64,000 nucleotides of DNA from Hymenolepis diminuta (Eukaryota; Platyhelminthes; Cestoda; Cyclophyllidea; Hymenolepididae). Location of the stretch: positions 1,331,164-1,395,163 of the forward strand of contig CAADRB010000029.1 of NCBI GenBank assembly GCA_900708905.1. Direction: 5' to 3'. Both the position numbers and the translations under genes were made by a program. This document shows, one piece after another, positions 48,328-61,900 of the stretch. Below the pieces are notes generated by a model. The model made no database searches and had not been told where the DNA came from. It was given only the letters and a program-made list of their open reading frames with translations. Within the stretch, counting starts at the first letter, position 1. Each line of letters begins with the position of its first letter.

Positions 48328-48515
48328 GGGCATGAGCTTTTAAAGAAACGAGACGGTTATAGAAAGGGGAAATCGATAAACGCGTTTGGACGTGACAGAT
48401 AAGGGTTTTGGATCATAGGTGTATAAAGACATCATTGCGGCTTCGTGGATGAAAACCAAAGTATTTTCATAGGGAATGCGAATAAAGATTAATACATAGA
48501 GAGACATCCTCCGAA
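48328..48515 (+). repeat. Dispersed repeat family C, copy 1
   Basis: Shares a long block with 60015-60185, including GTTATAGAAAGGGG, AATCGATAA..GCGTTT.GAC, GGGTTTT, GCGGCTTCGTGGA and GAATGCGA. It is not part of any gene that I see, and no coding frame is conserved between the copies. Confidence 0.65.
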
Positions 48516-50000
48516 GTCATAGTATCTAAAATCTAACATTATTTGTGTTTTGAGTTCTCATAAAAGATATAATTCACTCTTTAATTTCCCATAGATATGA
48601 CTTCATATCCATGATATTTAGACCTTACAAACCAGTTGATAAAATTGCTATCTCGATTTATCCGCATTTTCTTACAGCCCGAGACAGTTAGATGAGATAA
48701 CCAAAGGGTTTGATCATAGTGGAGCTTACTAGAGTTCACAGAAATAAATTTGTTTACTTGCTGCAGGTTTATTGTTTATTTGCAAAAGATAGACTTATTT
48801 AAAACATTATCTCAACGAATAATCCAAATTTAATTCTATTTACTCAATTTCTAAGTTTTATCTCTTTTTGCCAAGACGGGCATACACATTCATGCATGAA
48901 AGTGAGAAAAAATGGTTTCGAACTCAAAGTTTATTTTAGGAACGTTAAACCGAAACTTGTCAAAAATACCACGAAGGGATCAAACATATTTAAGGGGATG
49001 TCAATACAAGTTGAGAGTAGGATGGGACACTTAAAATAGTCAAATAGTAGCGATGAAAGGTTGTCATACTCAAATTTGAATTCTACTATTATGATTATTA
49101 TTATCAATTGCTTAATACAAAGTAGGCATTCCAACTGAAGATATTTGAATACACAGATAAGGGTACAAAAATTAGTAAAATCCTATGTCATCAGTTTTTT
49201 CTATGTCCAGATACTAATAGCTCTCTCTTTTTCACTTAGTGACCTTATGCTAGGACCAAATTTCATTTGATGGTATCAAGGTGATCATTTACTTATTACA
49301 AGCCTTCAAATCTATTAAGGGAAGGGTTTGTGAAGATTTACTTCGGTAGAGAGAAGGCATCCTGAACACTCATGTGAAACTCATTGTTGATCTGAATTAG
49401 CCAGCACGTCTAATCATCCGCCGATGAACCTCGATCTCGTGATGTCTGGCTTAGCAGATCTGCATGTTGACCACCGTGCCATCGGAGCACACATTTCATT
49501 ATTACAATCACTTCTTCCACCAACCTTATTTTGGTAAATGGTTCTTTTCGCTCACGTTTTAGGTTACGTTTACACATTTAACATGATTATCTTGTTCATT
49601 CAGAACAAATACTTTCTGCAGGAATATGTTAATAGAAAATACATTTATTATTTTGTGATCATCGACCTATCAAATCATATTTTTAGTACCTTTCCGAATC
49701 TGACATTAACGATGAAAACGATAGTCATATAAGCGTACCATTTTTATAAAAGTATTTACAGAAAAAGTGATTTAGATACTTATCGTGAGGAAAGGTATGC
49801 TAATTCTCCCGATAGAGATCACTTTCATTGACCTATCTTACAGTCACTTTCAAATTGCTGGACTGGTCATTTCGATTAATAGATTTGTGTTAATAGGTAT
49901 CAGCCCTATTCCCTGATTTGGCACATGTACATTTTGAACACTACGTCACTGACATGCTGCTTAGGGAATATTAAGTCATCCACTGCGATCCTTGGTTATG
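48516..50000. other. Non-coding interval with one repeat copy
   Basis: Apart from the tRNA-like repeat at 49395-49490, I see no exon or RNA gene. Confidence 0.4.
49395..49490 (-). repeat. tRNA-like short interspersed repeat
   Basis: A good head copy. The minus strand reads CCGATGGCACGGTGGTCAAC (box-A-like), ATGCAGATCTGCTAAGCC, AGACATCACGAGATCGAGG (box-B-like), then CATCGGCGGATGATTAG. The body seems to be missing. Confidence 0.6.
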
Positions 50001-50420
50001 ACCACATTGCGACGAACTCGATTACGATGAACTCTCAGTCGATCGATCCAGACTGACTTCCCCATATCGCGCTGGCTCATCCCTGTTGCCAATCCTCAAC
50101 CATACTCTTAGTTGACCAATCCAGTCTGACTTTCTCGAAATGCGTTGAGAATTTCACTGCTGCCAAGTCTCAACCCATACACCCAATTTCTTTGTTCCCA
50201 GACTATTACTCTATATAAACAGCCATGTACGGATGTACCAGATCCGGTGCATAGCACTCATACACAGTTCTCTGCTCTTTCTATCTTCCCTGCCGTTCCC
50301 AATAAGGCTGTCTAACCCACCGTTTCGTCTTTTCTCAAACTTACTGAGTGATGAGGATTGATAGACGTTAGAAGAGTAACTTAAGAGTAACTACCTTGAA
50401 GGGAGTAAGCTGAAAATTGC
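50000..50420 (+). promoter_or_regulatory. LTR-like promoter patch (possible solo LTR)
   Basis: The tandem duplication is followed by a clear TATATAA at 50212-50218, then a pyrimidine-rich stretch and an AATAAGG at about 50310. This order (repeated upstream region, TATA box, weak poly(A) signal) is what an LTR looks like, but I find no partner LTR or TSD. It could also be the promoter of an unrecognised gene. Confidence 0.3.
50041..50183 (+). repeat. Diverged tandem duplication (period about 73 bp)
   Basis: GATCGATCCAGACTGACTTC...TTGCCAATCCTCAACCATAC is repeated as TGACCAATCCAGTCTGACTT...CTGCCAAGTCTCAACCCATAC, with period about 73 bases. Confidence 0.6.
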
Positions 50421-53400
50421 CCCTTCTGCAGATTCAAGGTGTATTTGAACAAAGAAAACTATAAAATAAAATTTTCATCATTTATATAAATTATTTATTT
50501 TATGCTTATATCAGCTACACTATTATGAACGTCATTCTTTAAATACCAGATGTCCTTCTTTAACAGGTGCCAAAGGTTTCTGGCATACCTGACAGTCAAT
50601 TAAACAGCGTCAATCATAGCTATTGTGTAGAGTCAGGAGAGACTATCTTGAGGGAATTTATTGACATTCAGGTCAGCGGTAAACATATATTGAGGAGCGT
50701 GGGATTAGTTTTCCAGTCTGCACGACCTTGTTTAGAGATTTTTTATCTTGTTAGATGTCCTCTTTTTATAATTTACCCCCATAATCTTTGAGTTTTGTGA
50801 CTGGTAGTATATATTATCAATCAGCAGTTGGCGATTTAAAATATGTGGACGCCAGATCGCATTAATACTAGCATTCCACTCGAGCGCAATAGTGCGATTT
50901 ATATCACATTATTTGCCACTTTTATCAGGCGACAATTCATCACGCAAGGACACCAGCATAAGGTTATAAATAAATGTGCTCACAGACAGCAATCTGAATA
51001 TTACAAAAAAATGCGATCATACCCTAACATCTTTGAAAGTAACTATCTATGTGAGTAATACATTTATTAAGTTGCTCGCACTGAATGAGCACAGCTTATT
51101 GCGTTAAAAACGTGTTAAATACTATCACAGATGCAAATCTCCGTTGAAACCTGCTAAAAATGCTAATGAATACGGGAATGTTGTAATCAACAATCTTTTT
51201 CATCTTGATCAATTAGAGATGCGAGCTTTCTCCTAGAATCAAACAAAACAGATCTGGTTAGTAAAATATGGAGTAATGAAACGGCAAATGATTTCAAAAC
51301 TTTGTTCAAGAAAATCAGTTCATTTGTTCCCTAAATGTTTTGAAATTAATTAGCCGAAATGAACTTCTCATATATCCTGAATTTGTAGAGAACAAAGAGA
51401 TGCAGTGACATCTTCACCTTTCAGGAAGAAATTCTTAATATTTCATTTTTCGTACCCTGGGATAAGGGTAATATTGAAGAATATCCATCTTTGCGTTCAA
51501 ACCATACCTGAATACAGACACTAACCAATCCATTTTTCATTGATCAAATGGACTAAATAAGTTCCAAACATTTAGTGGCATTCTCCCATAAATTTCTTTT
51601 TATCCCAGCGTAGGTGTAATGAATAAGCACACCGATATATTGCCAACAGGAAAATATAATAATGAATAATAAGTATATATTTTCTCTTGGTGAAATTTAT
51701 ATTTTATCTTATGCGTTATTTCCCTTTTTTTCGAAAATAACGCTTATTCCTTAAGCTGTTTATGTAAGCTGTTACGAATGATTTTACTCCGTACATAGTT
51801 CAGGTTGAACAGTAATAATTTTCGTTCCAGCAACAAGAACTTCTTCTTGTTCTTGTTCTTCTTCTTCTTCTTCTCCGATCAGGACATCGGACTGTAGATC
51901 GAAAAAGGCGTTAATGGCATCAAGTGAGCCAAAAAGCTGGAGTGGGACAACCTATGGAGATGGTTGCATGAGGAGGAAAATATTTAGTGATTGGAACTCC
52001 TATCCACGCTATTTAATTTTAGTTAAAAAGATGGAAGACGGAGGAGTTCTTCAAAAAAATCCCTTAATGTCCACTCTCATCAATAGTTAAAACTACAGTG
52101 AATCTTAAGCTAACTAGTGCCAAATTTACATGGATGTAACAATTACTATGAAGCTCATAAAATTCAAGACTAATTTTGTTGACCAATTTCATCAAACCAA
52201 ATTTTCTCTTTATGAGAAAAGGCTTTCTTTTCTTGGATTACTGCGATCATTTACTTCGTTTCGTAAATGCCGACTGAACTGTTATAAATGAAATAAGGCA
52301 AAAATTTGACTGATTTTTAGGGTGTGAGTGAATTAGGTCAACTCTGTCCACAGATTTCAGTTAACAAATCCGTATGACACGAAGGTGTTAATGCACTCGC
52401 TGCATTTAACTTATAAAAATATAAATGTTAAAATTATTATTTATACTAGACAATTATTATGAAATTTAATTCTTATATATATAAATGATTGACAAAACCC
52501 AAGACTACTTGCAAAAAGTACTTATTCGGGCTGTTTTTGAAATTTATACCGATTTGAAGATTAGAAGAAATAACCATCAGTATGATTTTTGGAATGTGAT
52601 AGTTATTGTATATTTTGACGAGGATGCGATGGCGAAACTGATTGAAAAACTTAATTTCAATCCGTTGCCCATGTTTGAAGTAACCTAAGACAAGCCAAAT
52701 GCAAATTGGATAATGAACAAATATAACTACTGAAATTTTAGATTGCTAAAATACAGACAATTAAACAAACAGATGAATGACAACCGGAATGTGTGAGCAA
52801 AAGTCTAGCTCTCTAAGTATTTTTGAGCATCGCTGGCTTCGTATAAGTAAGTTACGGGCTCTGGAAAAGTGCAAACACAGGTGTGTGTGATTCATTCTAG
52901 AAATCAGATTTTTATGCATTATGCCACAACACATCCAATTAGTTAAGCGTCAGAGACCACAGATACGCCTGCAGATGTCAACCAGACTAGTCTAAATTTG
53001 GTAGTTGAGAAAGTACTAAACACAGATGAATGGTTGAAATTGTTTAGCTGGATAACATGAGTTTTAGATGACCACAAGCATTTCAGAGTTGCACAATGAC
53101 GAGACAAGGCTAATGAGTTAGCGATAAAACGGGGAAAAGTTACGATTATGAAGGATCGATAAAGCAACAATAAGGTAGGTACGGAAAAAAGCTAATTAAT
53201 AACAGCAGGCTGATACAAGTAGTTCAGATTATTTTGGAAAGTAGATGAGTGTCAAATTTCTTAACTGTCTAAAGTCTCTTAGTGTTTTCAATTAACGTGG
53301 AAAAGTTGGTCAGGTGTTGATTACTTCTTATATTACTATTGATCAATATAATGTCAGTGACTCCTATCTTTCACTTGATGTATTAAAAGACAGTTTACAT

Positions 53401-56400
53401 CACTTTAATTTAATAAAAATTTAAATGAATTCCCCTATGGACTATGAGCTTAAATATCATTAACTTTTAAAATATTTTCTATAGTAATTAAATGTGGATA
53501 TGTATAAATAGAATTGATACAAGAGTATTATATATTTAACCATCAATTATTTTATCTTTAATTTAACTAGTATTTCCCACAAAATCAAATTAGATATAAT
53601 TTAACTATTTATTTCCAAATACAGACAAAATGAGACCAATGTTTATTGAATCTCCCGTTTAAAAATAGGGAGTGGCTTGAGGCATGGATATAAATTACAT
53701 GTGCTGCGTTAGAGACAGGGAAATCTTTTGCGAATTATATTTTAAAATAAAATTATCGGTTATATTGGTTGGTCTGAGATAAGAACTAGCTTATCTCTAT
53801 GATTTAATGTTGACAGTATTTAAATGTTTTTGTCACAAAGCCCTTAAATATTTTATGCCCTGTCTGTAGACAATATTAATACCACTAATAGTAGTTGGTA
53901 TCAAATATAAATTTATCTACTTATACTAGCAGCAAATCTTTGATTCCAGTCACAGATTTGAAAGAGGAAAAGTTGGAAGCCTTTGCAGTTCCAGATGTGT
54001 ACCACAAAGCATACTAGAACCAATTTGTGAAAAAAATTAAATTAATGCGAATATGCGCATTACATAAGACCGGTTGCCAGTATAATTTCTGATCTTGCAG
54101 ATCAAAATAATTTTAATATCAGCCCAACGAAAACCCGCGGTACTTGAGCTACTGTTTGGTTAGTTGTTTACGACGTCATATATACTGGAATATTCTATGG
54201 AGCTGTCGATTTCAGTTATTATACCAATTAACTGACTGCTTGTACTTATTATGGTTCCAATTGGCCATATGCATGACTCATATTCTAACTCCAATCTTTT
54301 GTTAATCCTAATTCATACTTTTATACGTTACTAGCTGCTAGCGTAAGAATGCTGTTCCATTCAATTCATTTTATCATATTTCTTAAATTTTACCATTATC
54401 AGCCTCACGTATAAGAGGCGTGAGGCCTCAGCAGCGCACATGAGATGCAACCAGGTATTTGTTTTAGTGAGTCAGAATCTTAACATTAGAATTTGTCTTT
54501 CCCTATTTTGCTTATTACCTTTAGATCCCATTGAATAAGATGTTTTCCAGCACTGGTCTAGGAAAAAGAGGAAGTGTCATTGACCCGTTCTGATGAGAAC
54601 CATTCTATCGGTAATAACCAGCTCATTCTCACCACTGGTAACGTCTAGGGTATAACTTGAGAATTTATTAACAGCTTAATTGGCGAACACTCAGCATTCT
54701 CTATTTATCCTGCATTTTATTCTCTTACTGATTTCTGAATCATTTGCTAACCAAAATCTTCTAATTTTGGTTCATTGGGGCAGGTAAACAGGAGATTCTG
54801 GAATGGGTGTTTAGATATCCCAGATTTTTTTATTAAAAGCCATACATCATGGAAATCTCAGCAACAGGAAGCGCTAATCGTGTGCCGCAACAAGTGGTAG
54901 CAATTTTAAGTTGATTTCTGTTGAGCTATGATGTCATCCAGTTACGAGCATCTTCTCTGTCCCTAATCTAACGACAATTTACGACATTATCACCAAAGAT
55001 ATAGCGCTAAGTACTAGAGTTGCAAAAGTCTTCATGGAAATTTGAAAATACAGGCTTTAAAAAAGGTCACACCCCAAAGACTCTTAGTTAAGCTATGCAG
55101 TACTTTTATAGACTTGATTCAGTTAACCTATGCATATTAAACATGAATGTCTGAAATGTAACACGCAGAATGGCTTGTCCAAAAACTACTATTAAGTGCT
55201 AATTTTGATAATAAATCGACTTGGAATTATGGAAGTCATCCTGATGATGGATCAATAACACTGAAATATTATCTATGACAACCTTTAAAAAAATATTCCG
55301 CAATCCATTCCCATTTGTGCATACCCAATGAGCGGAATAGCCAACCCCATTAATTGGACATTGACAGAATTCAAGTGATGCCGCTCTCTACCCAAGATGA
55401 GCGTTAGAAACGCTTTCCAAAATGGCCACAGGGAAATAATTATTATTTCACGACGTTATTTCGTATTTGGAGCCGTTTTCATCGATGATATTACGGAAAG
55501 TAGTAATAATTCAAACTACGATAACCCCAAATACCCTCAGAAACACAAAAGATTATATGCACAAATATTCAGTAGGGAACCATCCTGAGCTTAGCTGGCG
55601 GAAATGCAATTACCTCAGAAGAATTGCAGATAATGGTGGAACATCTGTATTAGGGTAGAATGAAATGAGCTTAGATGTGATTGGCAAGTTGTGGAACGCT
55701 TAAATAGATAAATTAATAGCAAGTTCACATTGATAATTAATTTGTTAAAAAATTTGGTCATATGGTAATTTCATTAAAATACAGGGGTGGGATCACTGAA
55801 ATGATACTCAGGTACTAAACTGTAATCATCACCACTCTTACACACTTATTTCTTAGTAAGAATTAAATCCAGGTATTAATTAGGCCATGATACACCTCCA
55901 AATTATAAGTTATAGGTTTCAGGCTTCTACCGAATGTTTACATATGCTCAATTAAATTGAAATTACGAATCGAAATCCTTAAAATTTCTCCCGTTCTAAA
56001 AATTCTTTTGAATGCTTTTTTAGAAATAATAAACTTCAAATTAGAGAATGATTTCATGAAAAACTGATTGAGGGAACTGTCTAGACCTTTAAATCACGTG
56101 TCTGAAAGTCAACTATCCTGTAATTTCTTTTGTATTGTCGTAAAACCCACCCGCTGCAATTAAAACTAAAGTAAGTCTGATTTCTTATGGCATCGTAAGC
56201 TTTTTCGTATTAAAGATTGCTAAATTTTGAGATAGAGCCAGATTTTGGATTTTTCTGAATGTTTCAAGTCTTTACATATATTATTTAAGACAAAGAAGGA
56301 ATCTATGAGTGGTTTAAGCACTTAGAGACCTTGAAAGCATATCAAAATAAAACCTCACCACCTGTACCGAATTTTATGCACAAATATTACTTGACTCAAT

Positions 56401-57540
56401 GGTAATCTTTATTTGTTTACGGCATCAGATTTAACTATTGAATTTAAAATATAAAATAACTCTTTCTTAGATGTTCGCTCAAAAATTCAACTCTCAAGGG
56501 TGAACACTGTTTTAAAATATGGACTTTTTTTGCTTTTTCATCGGAAATTAAATTATACTTTAACTACAGTAACCGCAATTAAAATTTAAAATTTCTGTTT
56601 GAGAGTAAGAAAGTGTTTTCGATAAGAAAATTTATATTTTTCTTCAATAATTTGGATCGTTTGAAACCCTTCCGAGAGGCCTTACTATTTGCCTTCTTTA
56701 AGGATGAAACCGCACGTTAGCTTTCTTAGGATCCTTCCTAAATCCTTGCCGTACTGTGGAATATCAAGCGAAGAGAAATTGGACGTCCTTAAAATGCTTC
56801 ATTGATGAAATGTTACTATTAGAATTCGTACAAATCAAATCTAAGGAGGGGAAATCGAATTTTACGATGGTAATTAATAATTGTGCTGGATTATCAACTC
56901 AATGTGCAATGACCTAAAAGCTATACTTCTTTTGTACAATTCATATCCTTGGACTTGATGCATACATTCAAAATGTACTAGTATGGCATTATGTTAAAAC
57001 TGTGATAAAAGGGAGAATTAAAACAGGGGTATATACAAAACTTCGACAGTCTTTAAGTCCAATTTTCTGGTAAATTTAATGAGGTTCTATCCTTAATACA
57101 TTTTTTTTCATTTCACATAATCCGTGCTGTTCGCCACCTCGAATATTGATAGATTGTCTCTGCATATTAGGCAAATGAACGTTCAGATGTGCACTTCTTA
57201 ATTTAGTCGAACAATCTGATTATTTGTGCCCAGCGAAATTTCAAATATAATTCAGGCGTTCTATCTTTTCCTTCTTGGTTCCTCAGAGTGATTTGGATAG
57301 AATCTTTTCAAAACCTTAGTGATTTTCACTGTTTTCTTCTTAGCTATATTCGGAATATAATTTACACTTAACTGATGCATCTCAATTTTAAATATCACTG
57401 AGTTTCTGAGCTTCATTTCGGAGACGAATTCAAAAGATATTTAGTTACAGATTATTAACTTTATAAATATTGCCCTTACGAGCTTTAAGAACCTAAATAT
57501 TATAGGATAGAAAAGAAAATGAGACACTGACTGAATATTT
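50421..57540. other. Long non-coding interval
   Basis: No exon recognised. Contains the TTC microsatellite at 51838-51878. Short open frames at 50567-50791, 50843-51058, 52485-52688 and 55397-55658 resemble nothing I know. Part of 55320-55390 weakly resembles the tRNA-like repeat body. Confidence 0.4.
51838..51878. repeat. (TTC)n-rich microsatellite
   Basis: An impure CTT/TTG run ending in about five perfect TTC units. Confidence 0.85.
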
Positions 57541-57544
57541 ATAT

Positions 57545-57665
57545 TTAGAGACCAGAGAGCAGAATGGCCGATCGCAATGATTAAGTCTAACTAATAAATG
57601 GGGCGGCATTATCCGAGTTTTCATCGGGGATGCTCAATGATTCTACTCTAGCAAGCTAAAATTAC
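57545..57665 (+). repeat. tRNA-like short interspersed repeat
   Basis: AATGGCCGATCGCAATGATT, CTAATAAATGGGGCGGCA and ATCCGAGTTTTCATCGGGG follow the unit at 19030-19080 (TGGCCAGCCGCACTGGTC, CTAATAAAGGGGTTGGCA). Confidence 0.45.
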
Positions 57666-58744
57666 GTTCAGATAGCAGATTAACAGTCTACTAAGCAGGT
57701 GTTAAATAGCGGGAGGAGGAAAATCTATAAGAAGCTGAGATGCTTGGGGATTCCTCGTATACAGAAGTTAGTTAGAAGGACAGAAAAGCCGAATAAAATC
57801 GATATGCAGTTGCGGGTAAGCATCAGGAAAATTAAAGAAATTTTGGAGCCTGGCTGGCTGTAACTACAGACAAGTGTATAATGAGGTCCGCACAACTGTT
57901 TACATTTTGCATAATTTTACATCAGAAATCTATTGACGTTAGAGATAACAAATTCATCTGTGTTCATTACATCTCTTCGGTTTCATCTCATAGATTATAA
58001 CTATTATATCTTTGGCCCCCTTATCTAGTAGTTAATGCCTGAGTGACATTGAAGTCTTTATTCAGGAAACAAGACCTTAATTATGTCAAAGTATACACCG
58101 TTAAACACAACACATCCCATAGCTTCGGTGACCTATTACCGAATAGCGTTAATGCGAGGACGGAGGAGGGGATTAGAAACTATGGTCATGGTAATGGGAA
58201 GAAGCGGGAGACCATAACAGAGTAGAATATTATGAAGAGCCAACTGACGTAGATGGATTGGAATCCACCTCACTATACCACATTGAGTATTAAGATGATA
58301 ACTAATAAGGAAATTTGTTTTGAAGAACTGAACGGAAAAGTTATGCCGAGTTATGAAGCTAATTCTTAAGATATATAACTAATAACCAGGGAGGGGGCAA
58401 GCTCAATTCGGATACCTTCTGCTAAAATTCAGTTATCGATGTGGGACTTCAAAATGAACATCAAAATGTCCTAAAGTTTCGCTGAAAACGAAATACATTG
58501 ACGATGAAACGTATATTAATAATTTTCTACAAGAGAAGTTGTCGTAAATCCATTAATCACGTATTTGATCGGTCGAGGGACCACCAGGGATGTGATTGCT
58601 TCCCAAGAAACCTTTTACGTTCAACTGGTATTAAGGGAGTTCATTGTTCATGGTCATTCTTTAGCTTAGATCTTTAAAATCCAAGTTAAGTGTGAATTAG
58701 AGAAAGGTAGGAGTTATTGAGGGATCATTAAATAGTAGTGATAA

Positions 58745-58983
58745 TTAAAGTAAACATTTGCGCACAAGAATTGCGATTAGATCCATGTAGTTCACGTTCA
58801 TATTTTGCATACGCTCTGATGGAGGCAATGCGTCCATTCTTGTTTTAAATGTCCATTTGGCCCCTGTTGTGCAATATCTTGGGAGGGTAACGCCGGGCTT
58901 GCGATTAGCGCCTTTTCTAGCTAACTCGTATGCCCGCAGTATCAAGCTTATAACCGTAAAGCCTGAAATGACTAAACCCCATC
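58745..58983 (-). CDS. Possible last exon of an SLC6-type transporter
   Basis: A 79-codon open stretch on the minus strand starts right after a TTTAG acceptor and ends in a stop. It reads WGLVISGFTVISLIL (a hydrophobic segment), then RAYELARKGANRKPGVTLPR, then GAKWTFKTRM. The order hydrophobic helix, basic stretch, L-P/R-R, then a Trp motif resembles the last membrane helix and tail of SLC6 neurotransmitter transporters (family pattern G-W...S...P...Y, then R...W). Codon use looks coding. No upstream exon was found between here and the right edge, so the rest would lie outside the window, or this is a fragment. The assignment is tentative. Confidence 0.3.
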
Positions 58984-58999
58984 CTAAAGATTACTGAAT

Positions 59000-61900
59000 C
59001 ACCCCCCAGTGCACTCATAGAAGACAAGAATACGACAGAACATGCTCATTAAATATAACGAAATATGAAGCCGAGATAACAAAGTTTAATAGGTAGCTTA
59101 CTTAATGAAGGAGATTTTCTATGATATAGTTGGTGCCATAAATTTAGTAGATTCTGAAAAAAACCATATCGGTTAGGGAAACTGCTACATGTGTAAATTA
59201 TGACACCAGATGAATGAATGCCGATAATCCCCATTGTGGAAAAAATGATATGCGTTTATAGTCATCCTACTTAATTATTGTAACAAGATGTGTAAGCTCG
59301 GTATAAAGTTCAGGCGTTCTTTTTATACACAGTCAGAAGAACCCACAGTAAATTACATATAATCTTGACTTGTACTATTACCTACTTTGGGAAGTTGTCT
59401 ATTATTTTAATCTACATAAATTACTGTAATTTTGGATACCAAAATTCAAAATTGGATGAAGCATTCAAATGGGACAGCTTTGAAATCAGGGTATCGACAT
59501 TTAGAGTTAATTTTAGAATCTCACTATTGTAATTAAACGTTAATAAAACCTTTCAAATGATTTATCACTTCATCTGAATTCTATTACAGTTTGGATATAC
59601 TCTGCTTCAAATAAGGATACTTTGATGGCATATCGATTAAATAAATGCACTCTAAGACAATGAATCATAATAGTTAGCTTTAAGCTCAGTTAAGGGGCAC
59701 ATATAGTTACGGAAACCAGCCACGAACCCTTTGTTGAGGTTAAGATAACAACTAATGCTTAGCAGCTATAACTAGCAACAGTAACAATAGTCAACAAGTC
59801 ATAGATATTTGAGTAAGAGTTAACAAAAATCGTGGCACAAAACACCAAGGTTTGATTAGACATAAATGTACTCAAGGGAGCAGCAACGATGATTGAAGTA
59901 AGAGAGAGGGGGGGGGGAGGGAAGCTTAGGGCCGGTAACTGACATGCATGCGTTGTCATTGCATGGAAAACCAAAGACAGTTTATATGAGTCACTTTGGT
60001 AAGGTCGAGTGAGAACATAAGCTCAGATGTACTTTTAAGTGAAACGAGGCCGTTATAGAAAGGGGGGAATCGATAAGAGCGTTTAGACATGACATATAGG
60101 GTTTTCGTCACTGCGGCTTCGTGGACGAAAAACCGATGTATTGTCGTAGAGAATGCGAGTAGAGTAATTCTGTAAATACATGGAGTCACGTTATCTGTTA
60201 ATTTCTAACAGAACTTTAACGACATGGACATGATTCTAAATATCCTGTATCTGGAAGCATGCCAGCATGCCATTCTTATAATCGATGAGAAGTATGAGGG
60301 TCCGTTTTATTTTTGAAATCTTGACTGTTAGAAAGGTTATGACTTATGATTAGCTTACAATCAATCAAGACACATATCAACACAAATTTAACCCTTGCCT
60401 TTGCAATTATACCAATTTCTATTCCATCGTATCCGTAGTATTTGATCATTTGTGTCTTCATGTGATTTCTCAGCTATAATTTTTCTTATAAATAGTGTAA
60501 TGTTCATCTATTGGACAAAAAAGTCTTGCAGTCTGTAGATAATCCCTGCGTTTGGGGTGGAAGATCTGCAAGTGTCTTCTCATTCGTTTTGATTAACAAA
60601 GAGTCGATGACGTAGAGGACCTAAGCATATAATTCCCATTCTGCGTCCATCAATGCAATGTAAAATTTATATTATTACCATCTTTGTAGCAAAAAGCTAC
60701 CCCAGAATATATTTTCAAAGAGTGATAAGATGTGTTCATACGGTGCCTTAGTAGCTAAGCCATAAACCCTAAAACGATATGTCCTTGATGATAAGGAGTA
60801 ATCTATGAAAAGTAGATAAGCAACTTTTCTTGTTATTTGAAAATTAGTAAACTGAAATACTCAGACTATTACTAATTGTTCTATTCGAACTTTGATCATT
60901 GTTCAAAGTTCACTGATTTTATTAATAATCAAGCTGGATATGTGATTAAGAGATAGTGATTAAGGAATATTATGAACCTAAATAAATTCAAGGTAGGTAA
61001 TTCCAAATATTACTTAAGGGGAAGTAATCATTATCCAATAATAACAAATTATAACTCTTAGATTAAATATGCGCAAAACACTTTGGGTGGAGGGTCGAAA
61101 GGAATCAGATATATTCATATTGAAAGAGGGCCTTATCTTAACACAGTAACAAATAGAATAGAGAAAAGTTCTGCGAATTTCAGTGCTACAAGATAAGAAG
61201 AGGACAGAAACCAAGATAAATATCGTTAGCCTCCTAACTCATTTAAATAAAAAAACCATGATTAAGTAGTAAAGATCAATAAGCATGGCGTTAAAACACC
61301 TATAAATCGATAGAGTTTAAAGGCCAGGGAATGAGTCATACTTCGAATAGAGAGAAGATGGTAGAAAGGTGGGTTACATTCACAGATAGCACTGTGAACT
61401 CCATCTAAATTAAAATTTTATTATGCTTGTAATCTGAATCGGAATCGAGGACATTATTTAAGAAGATCCTCGATATTTCTAGGTGCCACTTTTAAGTCCT
61501 CGATGAGACTACTGATTTAGGAGGAATTTAGCTAAAGGTTTCTTGACTTGAACATTTTCCACAGACCCAGCTGGTATGTATATTCTGAAAAACTCTTATT
61601 AAAACTGCATTTTCATTCACCATCAACTTCAGGGAAGCAATTTCATTATTCTAGATAGTAAATGGTGGCAAACATCTAGGATGAAATTTATTTTCAAAGA
61701 CAGAAATATTTTGATCACAACAAATAAGAGCTTCTGAATCACCGAGAGATGTAACACAAAGATATGACATTGTTTCGACTGAATCCGGATCTCAAGACAG
61801 TATTCTAGGAAAATAGAAAATATCATTTCTCCCAAAATATTTATTTATGCTTGTACATCCATGTAATTTAAAGCATAAATATTTAAGCCATTAATGTTAA

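Noticed and set aside
50567..50791. 74-codon plus-strand frame after an ACAG acceptor
   Set aside because: Starts at GTG, no recognisable domain, and no partner exon found.
55397..55658. Two overlapping 63-codon frames
   Set aside because: No family resemblance; a vague Tc1-like reading upstream did not hold up over several motifs.
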